Source: Liolophura sinensis (lineage: Eukaryota; Mollusca; Polyplacophora; Chitonida; Chitonidae). From it: a stretch of 64,000 nucleotides of DNA. The notes under the pieces were generated by a model. That model was not told the DNA's origin and searched no databases. It saw only the letters and a program-made list of their open reading frames with translations. Of the stretch, positions 16,450-29,366 are shown piece by piece. Location of the stretch: NCBI RefSeq assembly GCF_032854445.1, contig NW_027018022.1, positions 50,731 to 114,730 of the forward strand. Reading direction: 5' to 3'. The position numbers and the translations under genes were made by a program. Numbering within the stretch: the stretch's first letter is position 1; every line of letters begins with the position of its first letter.

Positions 16450-19400
16450 TCATCCTGCGGGGGCCGCATCTCTGTGGCCGTAAGCCAAGGTGTGGACACC
16501 ATCTTGAGACCTTTTTCAGGTGCTGCCCATAGATATGGTGGCGCTCTGATCGCAGCATGTCCATACCGTGTCGGAAGATCTTTTTCTTGAAGAGGGCCTC
16601 TTTGTACTGCTTATGGCGGATGCACTTTTCCACAACTCCCTTTTTTACGCCCTTGGCCTTTTTAATGTTGGCTCCACCTGCCTCCGGAATGGAGTACATC
16701 TTGGGGCGCAGACCAATGTATTTGGCGATCGGCCGCCCCGCGCACTCGTCCTTCATTTTCCCCAAGACCTTCATATTTGCTACGCTCTGCAGGGGGTGGT
16801 CTTGTGGGTAATCCGAGGTGTCGTACAGGTTTGCATTCTCAGCCATATCCCTATAAACATCCTCAGTCTGAATCTCGAGTAGCAGACTATCCGTGTCAGT
16901 GTAGAGGAGCTGGCAGCGCTCTCCGTACTGGGCCTTCATATGGTTGTAGTACAAGTCGTACATCAGGTGCTTGGAGAGATCTAGAATGCTCATGCCCACG
17001 TAGATAGGTCGGTTTAGGACTAGACGGGTCTTGTGCATCTGAATCGCTGCGAGGTCATCTTCAAATATGTTTGCCCGTGCGAAGCTCGGGCTGGCTATCA
17101 AGCATCGGATCTTGTCGTCTTCTCCAGAGCGTACCAGCTTGATGTCCACACGCTTCCGGAGGTTCTCCATAGCTTTTCCAAAGACCGAGTTGTTCATTAG
17201 CTTGTACAGGTCCTTCTCGAATTTACTCGCGGCCGTTTTTCGGAGCTCGGTGTTCATCCTGATATAGGGTTCCATCCATCCAAGGGCTCTGGGCGAATCT
17301 TAGGGCCCGGTGAACCTTTGTCAGGCGCATTCCCAGAGATAGATACAGCTGTAGGTTCCGGTAGTGCAGGACGTACCGTTCCTTGTTGCGGAGGTTGGGG
17401 ACCAGCTTTTCAACCTCGGTAGACCTGCCGAGAAGGCTGTGCTGATAGTCTGACATCCACTCCTTCTGGACCACCAGACGCTCTGGGGCTAATGGGTAGC
17501 CGTTATGTGCGTTATGTAGGTCGGCCGGATACTCTAGATCGACCTCGAGGATGTAACCAGAAGGACTGTCGTGCGGGTGGGTAGCAATCGTTTCGCCGAG
17601 ACGCCGTGCGTCACCTACCCACTGGAAGCCGCCCATTGAAAAAAACTGACTCATAGCCCAGCCATATAGATTATTGGCGTCTAGGTATTGGATGTAGCTG
17701 TTGTGGACTTTCGGGGTTGTATCCCTCCACCTGCGGATTATTGGCTTTTTCGTATCGATTATTTACCATGGAGATACCTCCTCGCAACCCATTCTCAATG
17801 AAGAGATGTTGGTCGTAGTCGGTCAACAGCTCCAGCTCTACCCCGGTCTTCTTGAACAGCGCATCCCACGAGAGACCTGGGCTCGTAAAGTAGTGAGCAG
17901 GGTCCAGTCCATACTGCCGTAAACAAGTTTTCCGGAAGGCCTCAAACACATCGGCCAACTGGAGCACGTCTGTGCGGCAGTAAAAGTCTGTGTAGTCTCC
18001 CAGATTGGTGCAGTCAAATACCTTCCATACCTGTTAAGCGTGGATGTAGTCCTCATCGCTAATGCCTCCGACTTTGAGCTTACTGTAGAAAGCCTCTTTG
18101 GGTGGGAGGCTGGACTCGTCGAAGCGCTCCCAGGAGTCCATATACTCATAGGGGTAGACACCCTTGCGCATGAGTAGCTTTCGTTTTTCTTCGGCAGGCT
18201 CATACCGGGCTGTGATGTGGAAAGCCTCAGGTTTGTTGGCCTCTACCAGATTGTCAAGGGAAGTCGGTAAGAATTGAACGCTGTCGATGAAGCGGAGCTG
18301 CCCCAGCGAGAAGGAGATGTACTTTTCCGTGTTGTTGGGGATGCAGGAGATGCGGCCCTCCGCCTTACTTATGGCTTGCATCAAGAGGTGCCCGTCGTAG
18401 CCCCGTAGGTTGTGGAAGACTACTGGTATGGCTGTCTTGGGACCCAGCAGCAACTTTAGGTTGCATGCGTTATGGGCCGCGCCTCTGTACTTGCCGGTGA
18501 TATGGCAGTGATCGCGCACAGAATCGGCGCCTAGAGGCTTCTCACACACGTGGCAGGTTGCGGCGTTGTTGTGGGCCTGCAAGTCTTGGGGAGTCATATT
18601 CATGGCTATAGGGTTGGCTAGAACATTTTTGATTTCCTGCTCCTCCTGTTGGAGAGCTCTGAGGAAGTGTTCCGTCGCGTTAGGGCCTCTGTATTCCACG
18701 GGGCGTTTTGTGTGGCCGTCGCAACGCACCACAACATAGCAGTAACTGCAGGGCTCGTGGTGCTGAGTCTTTTGAGTGCTGCTCTCTGTAGGTGACGGCG
18801 GCGGGCCTTCAACCTTTCTGATCAGAGCCTCGAAGTCGGCATATATGATGAACGGAGCCGGTAGCTGTTTGTGGTGGTTCTGAAAGGTGAACTTATTTTC
18901 CCCCTCCTTGGGCATTTCCACCCTCACCGCCGTCTGGCCAATCCCTCGGCATTCCGGCTTATGCGCCTCGAGCAGGTCCTCCCTTGTGTAGCCGTGTAGG
19001 CAACGCTCGCAGAAGTGTTTGCGATTTGGCGCCTTACTTTCTTGGTATAGGAGCCGATTGAGGTCTTTTATCCACGTATAATGGAATTTGCCTGCCTTCT
19101 CAGTTAGCAGCAGATTGATTCGGGGCGTGTCGCCGGGCTTCTTGCTGAGGCGGTGCACGATCACGCCCTTGTCCCACCCGTACACGTTGATGGCGAGGTC
19201 GTTCTTTTCCTGCACTTTAGGGATCTGAGAGATGGGTGTGGGGGCGTCGACCCCCTCAAAGTCAAGACCATCATTGGTGGGATACTTTGTTGGTCTCTGG
19301 GGGTCCCGAGCGGCTGGAAATAAGGCAGACCGGAGTGCCCATCGGAGGCAGTCGTCGTCTTTGTTCTTCACGTTGATGACTGCTTTCTTGTTACTCACGG

Positions 19401-20148
19401 CTGCAGGTAGGGGGATATAGGACCCGCCTTTCAGTGGCTGATACCTTGCAATGTCAAGCCAGAGTGTTTGCATGCTATTTACAGCCCACCCTGATCCCCG
19501 CTGCGTCCATTTTTCCAGCGCCTCCTGGATGGTGGGGAAGACCTTATCTAGAGCCCCGTCAATGTCACCAACCTTTAGGAAAGTCTCCTGTTTGCTGCGG
19601 AGTACTGGGCTGGTATACTCTTCACTGCCATCAGCGTGGGCCTTTCGCAGCTGAACCCTGAGTCCTAGTTGGAACTTAACCCCGTTGAGTGCCAGGATCT
19701 CTTCTTCTAGCTTCTGGCGAATACTGGCTCGAATTACTTCTAAGAAGGCTACTGGGTCCGTTCAAACGCCTTCGGGTACGCCCATCTGCCAGGTCCGGAG
19801 GAGATTCCGTATTGCCCGGCCGGTGTTAGTGAATTCTAGTTTCTTTTCACCATGTATTCCGCCTAGCAATTCATCCAACTCCTCGTTACTGAGGAGGTTC
19901 TTGGCGTCTTGCTTTAACCCCTCATTACTGAGCGGGTTCTTGACGTCTTGCTTCAATTCCTCGTTACTTCGGAAGTTCAACTCAGCCACAGCCGTTTTAT
20001 GCCTGTCGAGGATCCCCTGCAATTCTTCCAAGGCATTGCGGGACAATGGGTACTTAGGTCGCACACCTAGGAGCGTCTCAAACTCCCCCCGTAGTGCTCG
20101 CGCTTTTTGAGGGTGGTTTATTGTACGCGTCGGTGTAACCATGCACAC
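16450..20148 (-). pseudogene. POLB: Protein-primed DNA polymerase B (copy B), full length with lesions
   Basis: About 1,230 codons. In order: an N-terminal region with heptad-like EELKQDVKNLLSNEEL repeats; a conserved NVKNKDDDCLRWALRSAL module; a Cys/His cluster (HFCERCLHGYTREDLLEAHK); Exo I (FIIYADFEALI); an endonuclease VII-like CHVCEKPL...DHCHITGKYRG cluster; Exo II (FHNLRGYDGHLL); palm motif A (VDLEYPADLHNAHNGYPLAP); motif B ([19 protein letters not shown]); motif C (LLYTDTDSLLLEI). Lesions: TGA at 19762 for Trp, TAA near 18034, a frameshift near 17705, a 4-bp TGGA duplication near 17277 (shared with C) and a small 3' deletion. The ancestral start seems mutated from ATG to ATA; upstream ATGs exist at 20148 and 20142. 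Confidence 0.9.
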
Positions 20149-20154
20149 GACTCT

Positions 20155-20433
20155 CTAATTGTAAATTTCGATAGCCGCCAGCCGTTTGAACTCGTCCAAG
20201 AAAGCCTTGTGCCTCCACTTCCTTTCACGCGTCTGGACCCTATTATGTCCGCAGGCAATGCAAAGCCGAAACCGGATTTTAATGCCCCGACCACAGCTAT
20301 AACATGGCTGGGTGCCAGGACCCTGCCGCAGACGGTATAGGTGACCCCCGCAGTACTCCCCCAGACAACTCTTACCACAGAGCTCCGTGGAGCCGATGAG
20401 AAGCCACCGGCAATTATTGTAACCCTTTGGCAG
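20155..20433 (-). CDS. Polinton g0: 92-aa zinc-ribbon-like protein (copy B), start codon CTG
   Basis: An uninterrupted frame of 93 codons ending in TAG 7 nt before the polymerase frame. Cysteines are spaced as NNC, ELCGKSC, GEYCG, PCYSCG and LCIACG, which suggests two treble-clef or zinc-ribbon sites, followed by a basic helix (RERKWRHKAFLDEFKRLAAIEI). C has ATG at the matching start (52038) where B has CTG, so B may not be translated. The homologue in C has a stop and a frameshift. Small zinc proteins in this position are usual next to Polinton polymerases; a nucleic-acid role is inferred. Confidence 0.6.
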   Translation of the reverse strand: MPKGYNNCRWLLIGSTELCGKSCLGEYCGGHLYRLRQGPGTQPCYSCGRGIKIRFRLCIACGHNRVQTRERKWRHKAFLDEFKRLAAIEIYN

Positions 20434-20500
20434 GTTGTATAGACGCTTGGTGTAGAAGCATACCAGATGCGATGGGTATGTCTAATACAACCCCAGATGA

Positions 20501-20653
20501 GGCTGGGGCCTCTATTTGTTATGGGGGGGGGGGCCCCAAGGGGGGCGTGCGCCAGAACCTATAGTGTGTATACTAGAACTTCTGGACCTCGCCGGGAATA
20601 GGGGCCGGGGGCCTCTATTTACAAAATAGAGGGTGTGCCAGAACCTATACTCC
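20501..20653. repeat. Two tandem terminal segments at the polymerase end of copy B
   Basis: Copy 1 (20501-20574) and copy 2 (20601-20653) share GGCCTCTATTT, a G-run and GCCAGAACCTATA. C carries two inverted counterparts (51849-51906 and about 51926-51986). The segment GGGGCCTCTATTTGTTATGGG also resembles the outward 14-mer at 8653 and 9422. These are the likely termini of the element. Confidence 0.55.
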
Positions 20654-23600
20654 ACCTAGTACTCTGTTTGATGACAGTAAATGCTTGTCAAATCCAAAGA
20701 ATTCCTACAGATTTGTGACAGCTAAACCATTTCCCCCGTTTAAGGGCAAGACAAGTTGTCTAAACGAGAAAAAGTGACTCAGATAAATGACAACCAATCC
20801 TTTTCCCCGTTTTGTGATAAAACAAGCTCGAAAAATCCGAGGAAGTGTCACAGATTGGTGACACTTAAACCATTTTGCCCCCTTTTTAAAACTTTAAGTT
20901 GTTACGGATTTGTGAAACTAGTGCAGATTAAAAGATCAACTAGATTCTAAATCTGTTTAATAATTACTTCTCAAAATGTTTAACTTTGTATTTCTGAAAA
21001 TGAGCAGATAAAACAAGATATAAATATTGAGGGCATTGGTTGAATTATATATTTACATATAAATATTGAATAATGTTTAGTTAACAATCGGGTTTCGCGC
21101 GCCAGCCCGATTATATGGGTTAATATATATTGGGTAAATAATACATGATAAATTTCTTTTGCTGTCTTCTTAGTTTTCCTAATAATACATTCCATGCAGG
21201 TGTGAAGAAAGTTTTGAATAGTTACTTTTGGTAGTAAGTCGGCTGGCCTTAACAAAAGTTTCTATAAGGAGGGTCAAAGGTTTTACCAAAGGCTATATTG
21301 AGTCAGACATGAGACTGTTCACTGGACCCCGGGCAAAGTTAATATAGTCGAAGGATAAAAGAAAATGGAAGTCTTTAAAGCAACAACTGGTAATAAGACG
21401 ATGTGAACTAGTTGAAAGTATAGGTCCTCATGGCTTTAATACAATACCAGAAAAAAACATTTTTTTGGTGCGGACGATACCGTTTTATGACGATACAAGT
21501 TTGCTGAATCAGAGGAACTGTAACAGATTGGTAACAACCAATCCTTTTCCCCATTTTATATTTAGATAAGTTTGCTAAATCAGAGGAACTATTAAAGATT
21601 GATGACATCCAACCTATTTTCCCGGTTTAAAACGAAAGAAGTTGTTTAAATGAGGGGAATTGTCTCAGATTGGTGACAGTCAATTCCCTTTTCCGCGTTT
21701 TTTCCGATACAAGTTTGTTAAATGAGGAGACCTGCAACAGATTGGTGACAGCCAAACCCTTTTCTCAGTTTGATGACAGTATTGTCAGCTTGCCAAATTC
21801 GAAGAATTCTCACAGATTGGTGACAGCTATACCATTTCCTCCGTTTTAGGACGAGACAAGTTGTTTTAACAAGGGAAAGTGTCTTAGACTGATGACAACA
21901 ATAACTTTACTCCGTTTTCTGACAAAATAAGTTTTCTGAATTCGAGGAACTGTCATAGATTGATTACTGCTAAACCCTTTTTCCCGTTTTAGAACGAGAA
22001 AAAGTTGTCTGAATGAGAGGAGTGTCTTTGATTCGCAAGAATCAATTCCCTCTTCCGCGTTTTTGGCGATACAAGTTTGCTGAATTAGGTGAAATGTCAC
22101 AGATAGGTCACACCCAAACCCTTTTCCCCGTTTTCTGAATTTAGACTTCTCAGGGATTTGTACCACTTCTACACAGGAAGCCGAAAACAATGTTAGTTTA
22201 GAAGACGCCATCCATTTACATGAGTAAATTGAAAGGAGAGGGCAAGAAATAAATATAAACGGATTTATTTACTTACTTTTTGCTTTTCATTTTGTTTCTC
22301 CCTTGCTCGACATTGCCCAACTCTATATGTAATACCAAAAAGTGCCCTTTGTGTCTTTAAAATTCAGTTGCACAATTAAGAAATCTGTTGAGCTGCAAAA
22401 TGTTTAAAAATTCGAAAATAATCTTTTGAAGTATGTGAAATATTGTTCAAGTAAGGAATGCACGTGTGCATCAATGTCGATATATATAAATAAGCGAAGA
22501 GAGATTTTTTTCTTCATTTCATTGATGCTTTTCGTTGTACACCAGAATATTAAACTTATGCGACAAAGGCCAGAAAAGTGGTATAAGGAAAACGGGCAGA
22601 TTGGGGAGGAAAAGAAGCGAAGAGAGAGGTCACAGCTGCCAATCAACAGATAACCACTACAATACTCACATGCACTCCCATAAATTTTAACTTTCTATTT
22701 CTTAAAATACGCAGATAAAACAAGACGTAAATACATAAGACTTTGATTGATTTGTATATTTACATATATATATATATTGATTAATGTTAACTTAACAATC
22801 GAGTTTGGCACGCCAGCCCAATTATATGGGTTGATATATATGTGTAAAACAATACATAACAAATCTCTTCTGCTGTCTGCTTATTTTTCCTGATAATTCT
22901 CTCCATACAGCCACGAAGAAAGTTTCGAATTGTTACTTTTGGTAGCAGGTCGGTTAGCGTTAACAAAGGTTTTTGTTATGACGGTTCAAGGTTTCACCAC
23001 AGCCCCTATTGAGTCGGACATAAAACTGTTCACTTGACGCAGGGTTAAGTTAATATAGTTGAAGGATAAAAGAATATAAAAATCTTTAAAGTAATAACTG
23101 GTAATAGGACGATGTGAACTAATTGAAAACATATTTCTGCATGACTGCTTTTTGATGCTATACTGGAAGATTTTTTTCCGGTACAGACGACACCGTTTTA
23201 TGACAATACAAGTTTGTTAATTCAGAGGAAATGTAACAGAATAATGACAACCAAACCCTTTTCAAAGTTTTATGATAATACTTTAAGCCTGCCAAATCCG
23301 AGGGACTGTCACAGATTGGCGACTGCTAAACCACTTTCCACGTTTTAGGACAAGACAAGTTGTCTAAAAGAGAGAAAATGTCTGAGATTGATGACAACCA
23401 AACCTTTTCCAAGTTTTTTGACCATATAAGTTTCCTGGATCCGAGGAACTCTAAAAACGAATGGCAGCTAAACGGTTTTTCCCGTTTTTGGACGGCAAAA
23501 AGTTGTCTAAATAAAGGGAGTGTCTCAGATTGGTGACAGTCGATTCCCCTTTTCCGGGTTTTTGACCAGATAAGTTTGTTGAATAAGGTGAAATGTCACA

Positions 23601-26600
23601 GATAGGTGACACCCAAACCTTGTTCCCTGTTGTATGAAAATGCAAACTTGCGAGGAGCTGTCACAGACTTGTGACAGCTACACAATTTCCCCCATTTTAG
23701 GACGAGACAAATTGTCTCAGATTGATGACAACCAAACCTTCCTTCCGTTTAATGACCATTGAAGTTTGCTGAATGCGAGAAACTGTCAAAGATTAATGAC
23801 AGCTAAAGACTTTTTGATGTTTTAGGACGGTCTGAATGATATACAGTGTCTTAGATTGGTGAGTCAATTCCCTTTTCCGCTTTTTTGGCTATAAAAGCTT
23901 ACTAAAATGTCACAGATTTGTGACACCCAAACCATTTCTCCTGTTTTATGACAATAGAAGCCTGCCGAATCCGAGAACCTTTTAACATATTGGTGACAGC
24001 CAAACCCTTTTCCGAGTTTTTTGACAAACTGTAAGTTTGCCAAATCACAGAAACTATGACAGATTGGTGACAGCCAAGTCCTTTTCCCTTTTAATAACAA
24101 TACAAGCTTGCTTAATCCGGGAAACTGTCACAGATTGGTGACAGCCAATTCCTTTTCCCTGGTTAATGACAACACAAGCTTGCCGAATCCGGGAGACTGT
24201 CACAGATTTGGTGATTGCTACAGCATTTCTCCCATTTTAGGATGAGACAAGTTGTCTAAACTAGTAAAGGCTCCTCAGATTGATGACAACCAAACTTTTC
24301 CCCCGTTTTATGACCATACAAGATAGCTGAATCGGTTGAACTATCAAAGATTAGGGACAGTTAAACCCTTTTCCCGTTTTAGGGGTGGGAGGGGGGGGAA
24401 GTTATGTGAATGATGGGCGTTTCTTAGATTGGTGACAGCCATTTCCCTTTTTCCTGTTTTATGACAATACAAGATTGCCAAATCGGAGGAACAGTTACAG
24501 ATTGTTGAGAGGTACAGCATTTCTCACGTTTTAGAATGAGACAAGTTGTCTAGACGAGAGAAAGTGTCTCAGATTGATGACTACCAAACCTTTTCCCCGT
24601 TTTATGACCATATAAGTTTGCTGATTCCGAGGAACTCTCAAAGACTGATGACAGCTAAACACTTTTTCCCGTTTTAGGACTGGAAAAAATGGTTTAAATG
24701 AGGGAAGTGTTTCCAGTTGGTGACAGTCAATTCCCTATTCCCCGTTTTCTGAAACTAAACTTGTGACAAGTTTAGTGACACTAGTGCACAACAAGCCGGG
24801 AACAATGTTAGTTTAGAAAACACAATCTATTTACATGAGTAAACTGAGACGAGAGGGCAAAAATTAAAACTAAACAGATTTATGTTTAGTCTTAATCTTA
24901 CGTTGAATCCCTTTTAACCGTTATAGGACGGAAAGAAAATGGTCTGAATGAGGGAAGTGTCTCAGATTGGTGACAGTCAATTCTCCCTTCCGGGTTTTTT
25001 GGCAATATAAGTTTGCTGGATTAGGTGAAATGTTACAGATTCGTGACACCCAAACCCTTTTCCCCATTTTCTGAAATTAAAGTTGTCAAGGAATTGTGAC
25101 ACTTCTGCACAGGAAGCCGGGAACAATTTTAGTTTAGAAGACGCTATCTATTTACATTAGTAAATTGAGAGGAGAAATAAATAAAAAAAAACAGATTTAT
25201 TTACTTATTTTTAGCTTCTGTATCCATTTTTCCCATTGCTCGACATTGCGCCTCTGTATATGTAATACCAACAAGTGCTGTCTACTTCTTTCAAATTCAG
25301 CTGCACAATCAACAAATCTCTTCAGCTGCGAAATGTTTTTGAAATACGCGAGTAATCTTGTAGAATATGTGAAATGATGTTCAAGTCAGGAATGCACGTG
25401 TCAAAGCTTCAGCAGTTACACGTATATGGGATAATATCTATTTTCAGTGCATAAATGTCGATATATATAGATAAGTAAAGAGAGATTTTTTTCTTTATTT
25501 GATTGATGCTTTTCGTCGTACACCAGAATATTAAACTAATGCGACAAAGGCCAGCAATATGGTGTGAGCAAAGCGGGCAGAGCGGGAGGGAAAACAGCGA
25601 AAAGAGGGGTCACAGCTGTCAATCAACAGATAACCACTGCATTATTCACATGCACTTACATGTTTAGGTGCGTTTTCTGGTATAGGTCACATTATTGAGA
25701 CAGTCAATCGAATTTTATTACATTTACCACCATATAATGCCGGTAAGTGTCTCAGGCTGGTGACTGCCAACTACTTCTTTCCCTTTTTTTTTTAAAATTT
25801 GAGTTCTCACGGATTTGTGAAACTAGTGCTGAATAGACTATAAACTATATAGATTCAAAATATGTTTAGTATTTATTTCTTATAAATTTTAACTTTGTAT
25901 TTCTTAAAATAGTCAGAAAAATGAGAGTGTTGACTGGACGCAGGGTCAAGTTAACATAGTGGAAGAATAAAAGAATGTAAAAATCTTGAAAGCAACAACT
26001 CATAATAGGACGATGTGAACTAGTTGAAAGCATGGTTCTGCATGACTGCTTTTTAATACCATACCGGAAGATTTTTTTTTTTTTCGGTGCGGGCGATACC
26101 GTTTTATGACGATCTAAGTTTGCTGAATCAGAGGAAATGTAACAGATTGATGACAACCAAATCCTTTTCCCTGTTTTATAACATTACAATTTTGCCAAAT
26201 CAGAGGAGCTGTCACAGATTGGCGACATCTAAACCACTTTCCCCATTTTATCACCAAACAAGTTTGCTGAATAAGAGGAACTGTCAAAGACTGATGACAG
26301 CTAAACCGTTTTTCCCGTTTTAGGACGGGAAAAACTTGTCCGAATAAAGGGAGAATCTCAGATTAGTGACAGTCAATTCCCTTTTCCGCGTTTTTAGCTA
26401 TACAAGTTTGTTGAATATGGTGAAATGTCACAGACTGATGCCAGTCAAACCCTTTTTTTTAGTTTTATGACGATGTTTTTAGTTTGCCAGATCGGAGGAA
26501 CTATGAAAGAATGGTGACAGCCAGACCCTTTTCCCTTTTTAATGACAATACAAGCTTGCCGAATCCGGGAAACTGTCACAGATTGATGAGAATCAAACCT

Positions 26601-27082
26601 TTTCCCAATTTCTTGGCAATACAAACTTGCCAAACCCAATGAACTGTCAAGGATTCGTGACAGCTACACCATTTCCCCCTTTTAGAATGAGACACTGTCA
26701 AAGATTGATGACAGCTAAACACTTTTTCCCGTTGTAGGACGGTAAAAAGTTGTCTGAATGAGGGAAGTGTCTTAGGTTTGTGACAGTCAATTCCCTTTTT
26801 TCGCATTTTTGTCGATACAAGTTTCCTGAAGAAAGTGAAATGTCACAGATTGGTGACACCCAAACCCGTTTTGTGAAATTATAGTTGTCAGGGATTTGTG
26901 ACACTTTTCCACATGGAAGGCGGGAACAATGTTACTTTAGATCGCAATCTATTAACATGAGGAAATTGAGAGGAGAGGGCAAGAAATAAAAATAAACATA
27001 TTTATTTACTATTTTTTTTGTTTTTAAAACCGGTTTTCCCATTGCTCGACATTGCGCCACTGTATATGCAATACCAAGAAGT

Positions 27083-27167
27083 CCTCTCCATTTCTCGCCA
27101 CGATATGGCTGAAATATTGCCAATGTGGCGTTAACCCATATTTATTCATTTATTCCTCTCTATTTCT
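27083..27167. mobile_element. 59-bp LINE 3'-end insertion with target duplication
   Basis: CCTCTCCATTTCT (27083-27095) and CCTCTCTATTTCT (27155-27167) flank 59 bp that match the last bases of the LINE ending at 43554 (TATGGCT.AAATATTGCC.ATGTG.CGTTAA and an ATTC tail). The paralogous spacer at 25225-25290 lacks these bases, so it represents the empty site. A severely 5'-truncated retrotransposition product. Confidence 0.65.
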
Positions 27168-27837
27168 TCAAAGTTCGGATTCATAATTAACAAATCTCTA
27201 CAGCTGCGAAATGTTTTTGAAATGCGCAACTAATCTTGTGAAATATGTGAAATAATCCACAAGACAGGGGTGCACGTGTCAAAGCTTCAGCAGTTACACG
27301 CATGTGGGATAATATCTATTTTCTGTGCATAAATGTCGATATATATAGATGAGTGAAGAGAGATTTTTTTCTTTATTTGATTGATGCTTTTCATCGTATT
27401 CCAGAATATTTCACTTTTACGACGAAGGCCAGCAATATGGTGTGAACAAAGCCGGCAGAAAGGGGAGGAAAAAAAGCGAAGAGAGAAGTCATAGCTGTCA
27501 ATCAACAGATAATCACTACAATATTCACACACACTCACATATTTAGGTGCGTTTTCTGGTATAGGTCACATTATTGAGACAGTCAATCGAAATTTCTCAT
27601 ATTCACCACGATATAATGCGGGCAAGTGTCTCAGACTGTTGATTGTCAAGTCCTCCTTTCCCCCTTTCTTCTAAAATTTGAATTGTCAGGGATTTGTGAA
27701 ACTGGTGCAGATTATAGTATAAACTAGATTCCCAATGTGTTTAATATTTATTTCCTATCATTTTTATCTTTGTATTTGTGAAAATGAGCAGATAAAACAA
27801 GATATAAATATTCAAGGCATTGGTTGATTTATATATA

Positions 27838-29366
27838 CTATCCAAAAAAAGAAACGCATAGGTGTTTTGTTTCATTTTAAAATGAAATAAATACATTTTG
27901 TCTTCATTTCATGAGCAAAATGTGTTTTAATATTGTTAATAGTCACAGTTAGCACACATTTTATTCCTCAAAACATTTCTTGGTTGAAAATGTTGAGTTT
28001 GGAGGCCGTTTTTGGAAGAAGTAAAAAATACAGCACCACACTGCATCACGTGCAGTCTTACACGCCGAACTTACGCATGGAAAGCATGCAGTGTGTGACT
28101 ATAAAACCGCAACTTCGGGCCGGAAATCGGCGTCTTTCAAGTGGTGTTTTCAAGCTGATTCAACATGCCACGTCTTGACACTGTCACAAGAAATATTGCC
28201 ATTGGACGACTTCAAGCTGGAGAGTCCCAATCGTCCATTTCTAGGCGTCTACACGTCAGCCAGAGCACGATTTCACGGCTTGCTGCCCGCTACAACAATA
28301 CTGGGACAACAAATGACCGTCGGCGTTCAGGTCTACCACGTGTCACTACAGCAGCCCAAGATCGCTACATGAGGGTCCTCCATTTGCGTGACCGTTGTGC
28401 TACAGCTGAAAGCACAGCAGCCAGCATACCGGGACTGAGGAGGATATCAGGTCAGACAGTGCGGAACAGGCTGAGGGAACATGGACTGAGAGCCAGGAGG
28501 CCCTATGTTGGGATCGTGCTGCGTCCTCACCATCGCACAAATCGCCTCCGATGGTGTAACAACGTGACTGCATGGAATCTACGCAACTGGCGACGCATTT
28601 GGTTCAGTGATGAGTCCAGATTCCTATTGCAGAGACGTGATGGTAGAAACCGGGTTTACAGACGTGCTCACGAACGTTATGCCCCTAACTGCGTACGCCA
28701 AGTGGACAGATTTGGTGGAGGGAGTGTGATGATGTGGGCAGCAATATCGTATACTGGTCGTACAAATCTTGTCCACGTTCAGGGAAATCTTACGGCCGTA
28801 CGCTACCGAGACACCATCCTGCAGCCACACCTCTTACCTGTCATTGACGTTCAGCGGGAGTTGTTCCAGCAGGACAACGCCAGACCGCACACGGCACGTG
28901 TCACAAGGGACTTCCTCGCCAAAAACAATGTAAATGTGCTACCCTGGCCGTCCCGTTCCCCGGATCATAACCCAATTGAGCATCTGTGGGATGAACTTGA
29001 TCGACGTCTACGCCAACGTCAACCTCAACCCCAAACGCTTCAAGAGCAAGTTGCATGTTTGCAGGAGGAGTGGCAGAACATTCCCCAGGCCTCTATCCAG
29101 CGTCCCATCCGGTCCATGACAAGGCGTGTCAGAACTGTTATTCGTGCCCGTGGTGGTCACAACAGATACTGACATTCCACTCAAGTGGGAGACTCATTGT
29201 GAGTGTCTTACCTCAAGTTGATGACCTTGTTGTCTAGATATGGACCCTTCCTTAATCTGTGTAAAAAAATATTTGCAGAATAGCAATTCTTATTTAGTTA
29301 TGCATAATTGAAAAGACTGCATCACCTCCGCAAAAAACCGGGTTATGCGTTTCTTGTTTTGGATAG
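27838..29366 (+). mobile_element. Tc1/mariner transposon, 1529 bp, apparently complete
   Basis: Terminal inverted repeats of 23 bp (27838-27860 and 29344-29366) match at 22 positions; each begins CTATCC read inward. TA dinucleotides flank it at 27836-27837 and 29367-29368. It splits a satellite spacer whose uninterrupted copies occur at about 21040 and 22750, which serve as empty sites. It encodes one intact transposase. Insertion must post-date the spread of that spacer. Confidence 0.9.
28165..29172 (+). CDS. Tc1-type transposase, intact, 335 aa
   Basis: N-terminal paired-like DNA-binding part with a helix-turn-helix (SISRRLHVSQSTISRLAARY) and a second one containing RRISGQTVRNRLREHGLRAR, then the DDE catalytic domain: IWFSDESRF (first Asp), LFQQDNARPHTA (second Asp), SPDHNPIEHLWDELDRR (Glu, 34 residues between the second Asp and Glu, as in Tc1). 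GGGSVMMWAAIS lies between. Length is normal for the family and there are no stops or frameshifts. It cuts and pastes the surrounding element at TA sites. The single Met start is at 28165. Confidence 0.93.
   Translation: MPRLDTVTRNIAIGRLQAGESQSSISRRLHVSQSTISRLAARYNNTGTTNDRRRSGLPRVTTAAQDRYMRVLHLRDRCATAESTAASIPGLRRISGQTVRNRLREHGLRARRPYVGIVLRPHHRTNRLRWCNNVTAWNLRNWRRIWFSDESRFLLQRRDGRNRVYRRAHERYAPNCVRQVDRFGGGSVMMWAAISYTGRTNLVHVQGNLTAVRYRDTILQPHLLPVIDVQRELFQQDNARPHTARVTRDFLAKNNVNVLPWPSRSPDHNPIEHLWDELDRRLRQRQPQPQTLQEQVACLQEEWQNIPQASIQRPIRSMTRRVRTVIRARGGHNRY

Larger units (their letters stand above)
10537..20653 (-). mobile_element. Polinton/Maverick copy B, inverted and internally deleted
   Basis: The same family as A and C in the opposite orientation: capsid-side end at left, polymerase end at right. 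It keeps the polymerase and its upstream zinc-ribbon gene in full length, but has lost internal pieces of g12, g11, g10, g9, g8, the MCP end with the ATPase start, and the integrase core. The right end holds two tandem copies of a G-rich terminal segment (20501-20574, 20601-20653) and abuts the 72-bp satellite. It is non-functional as it stands. Confidence 0.9.
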
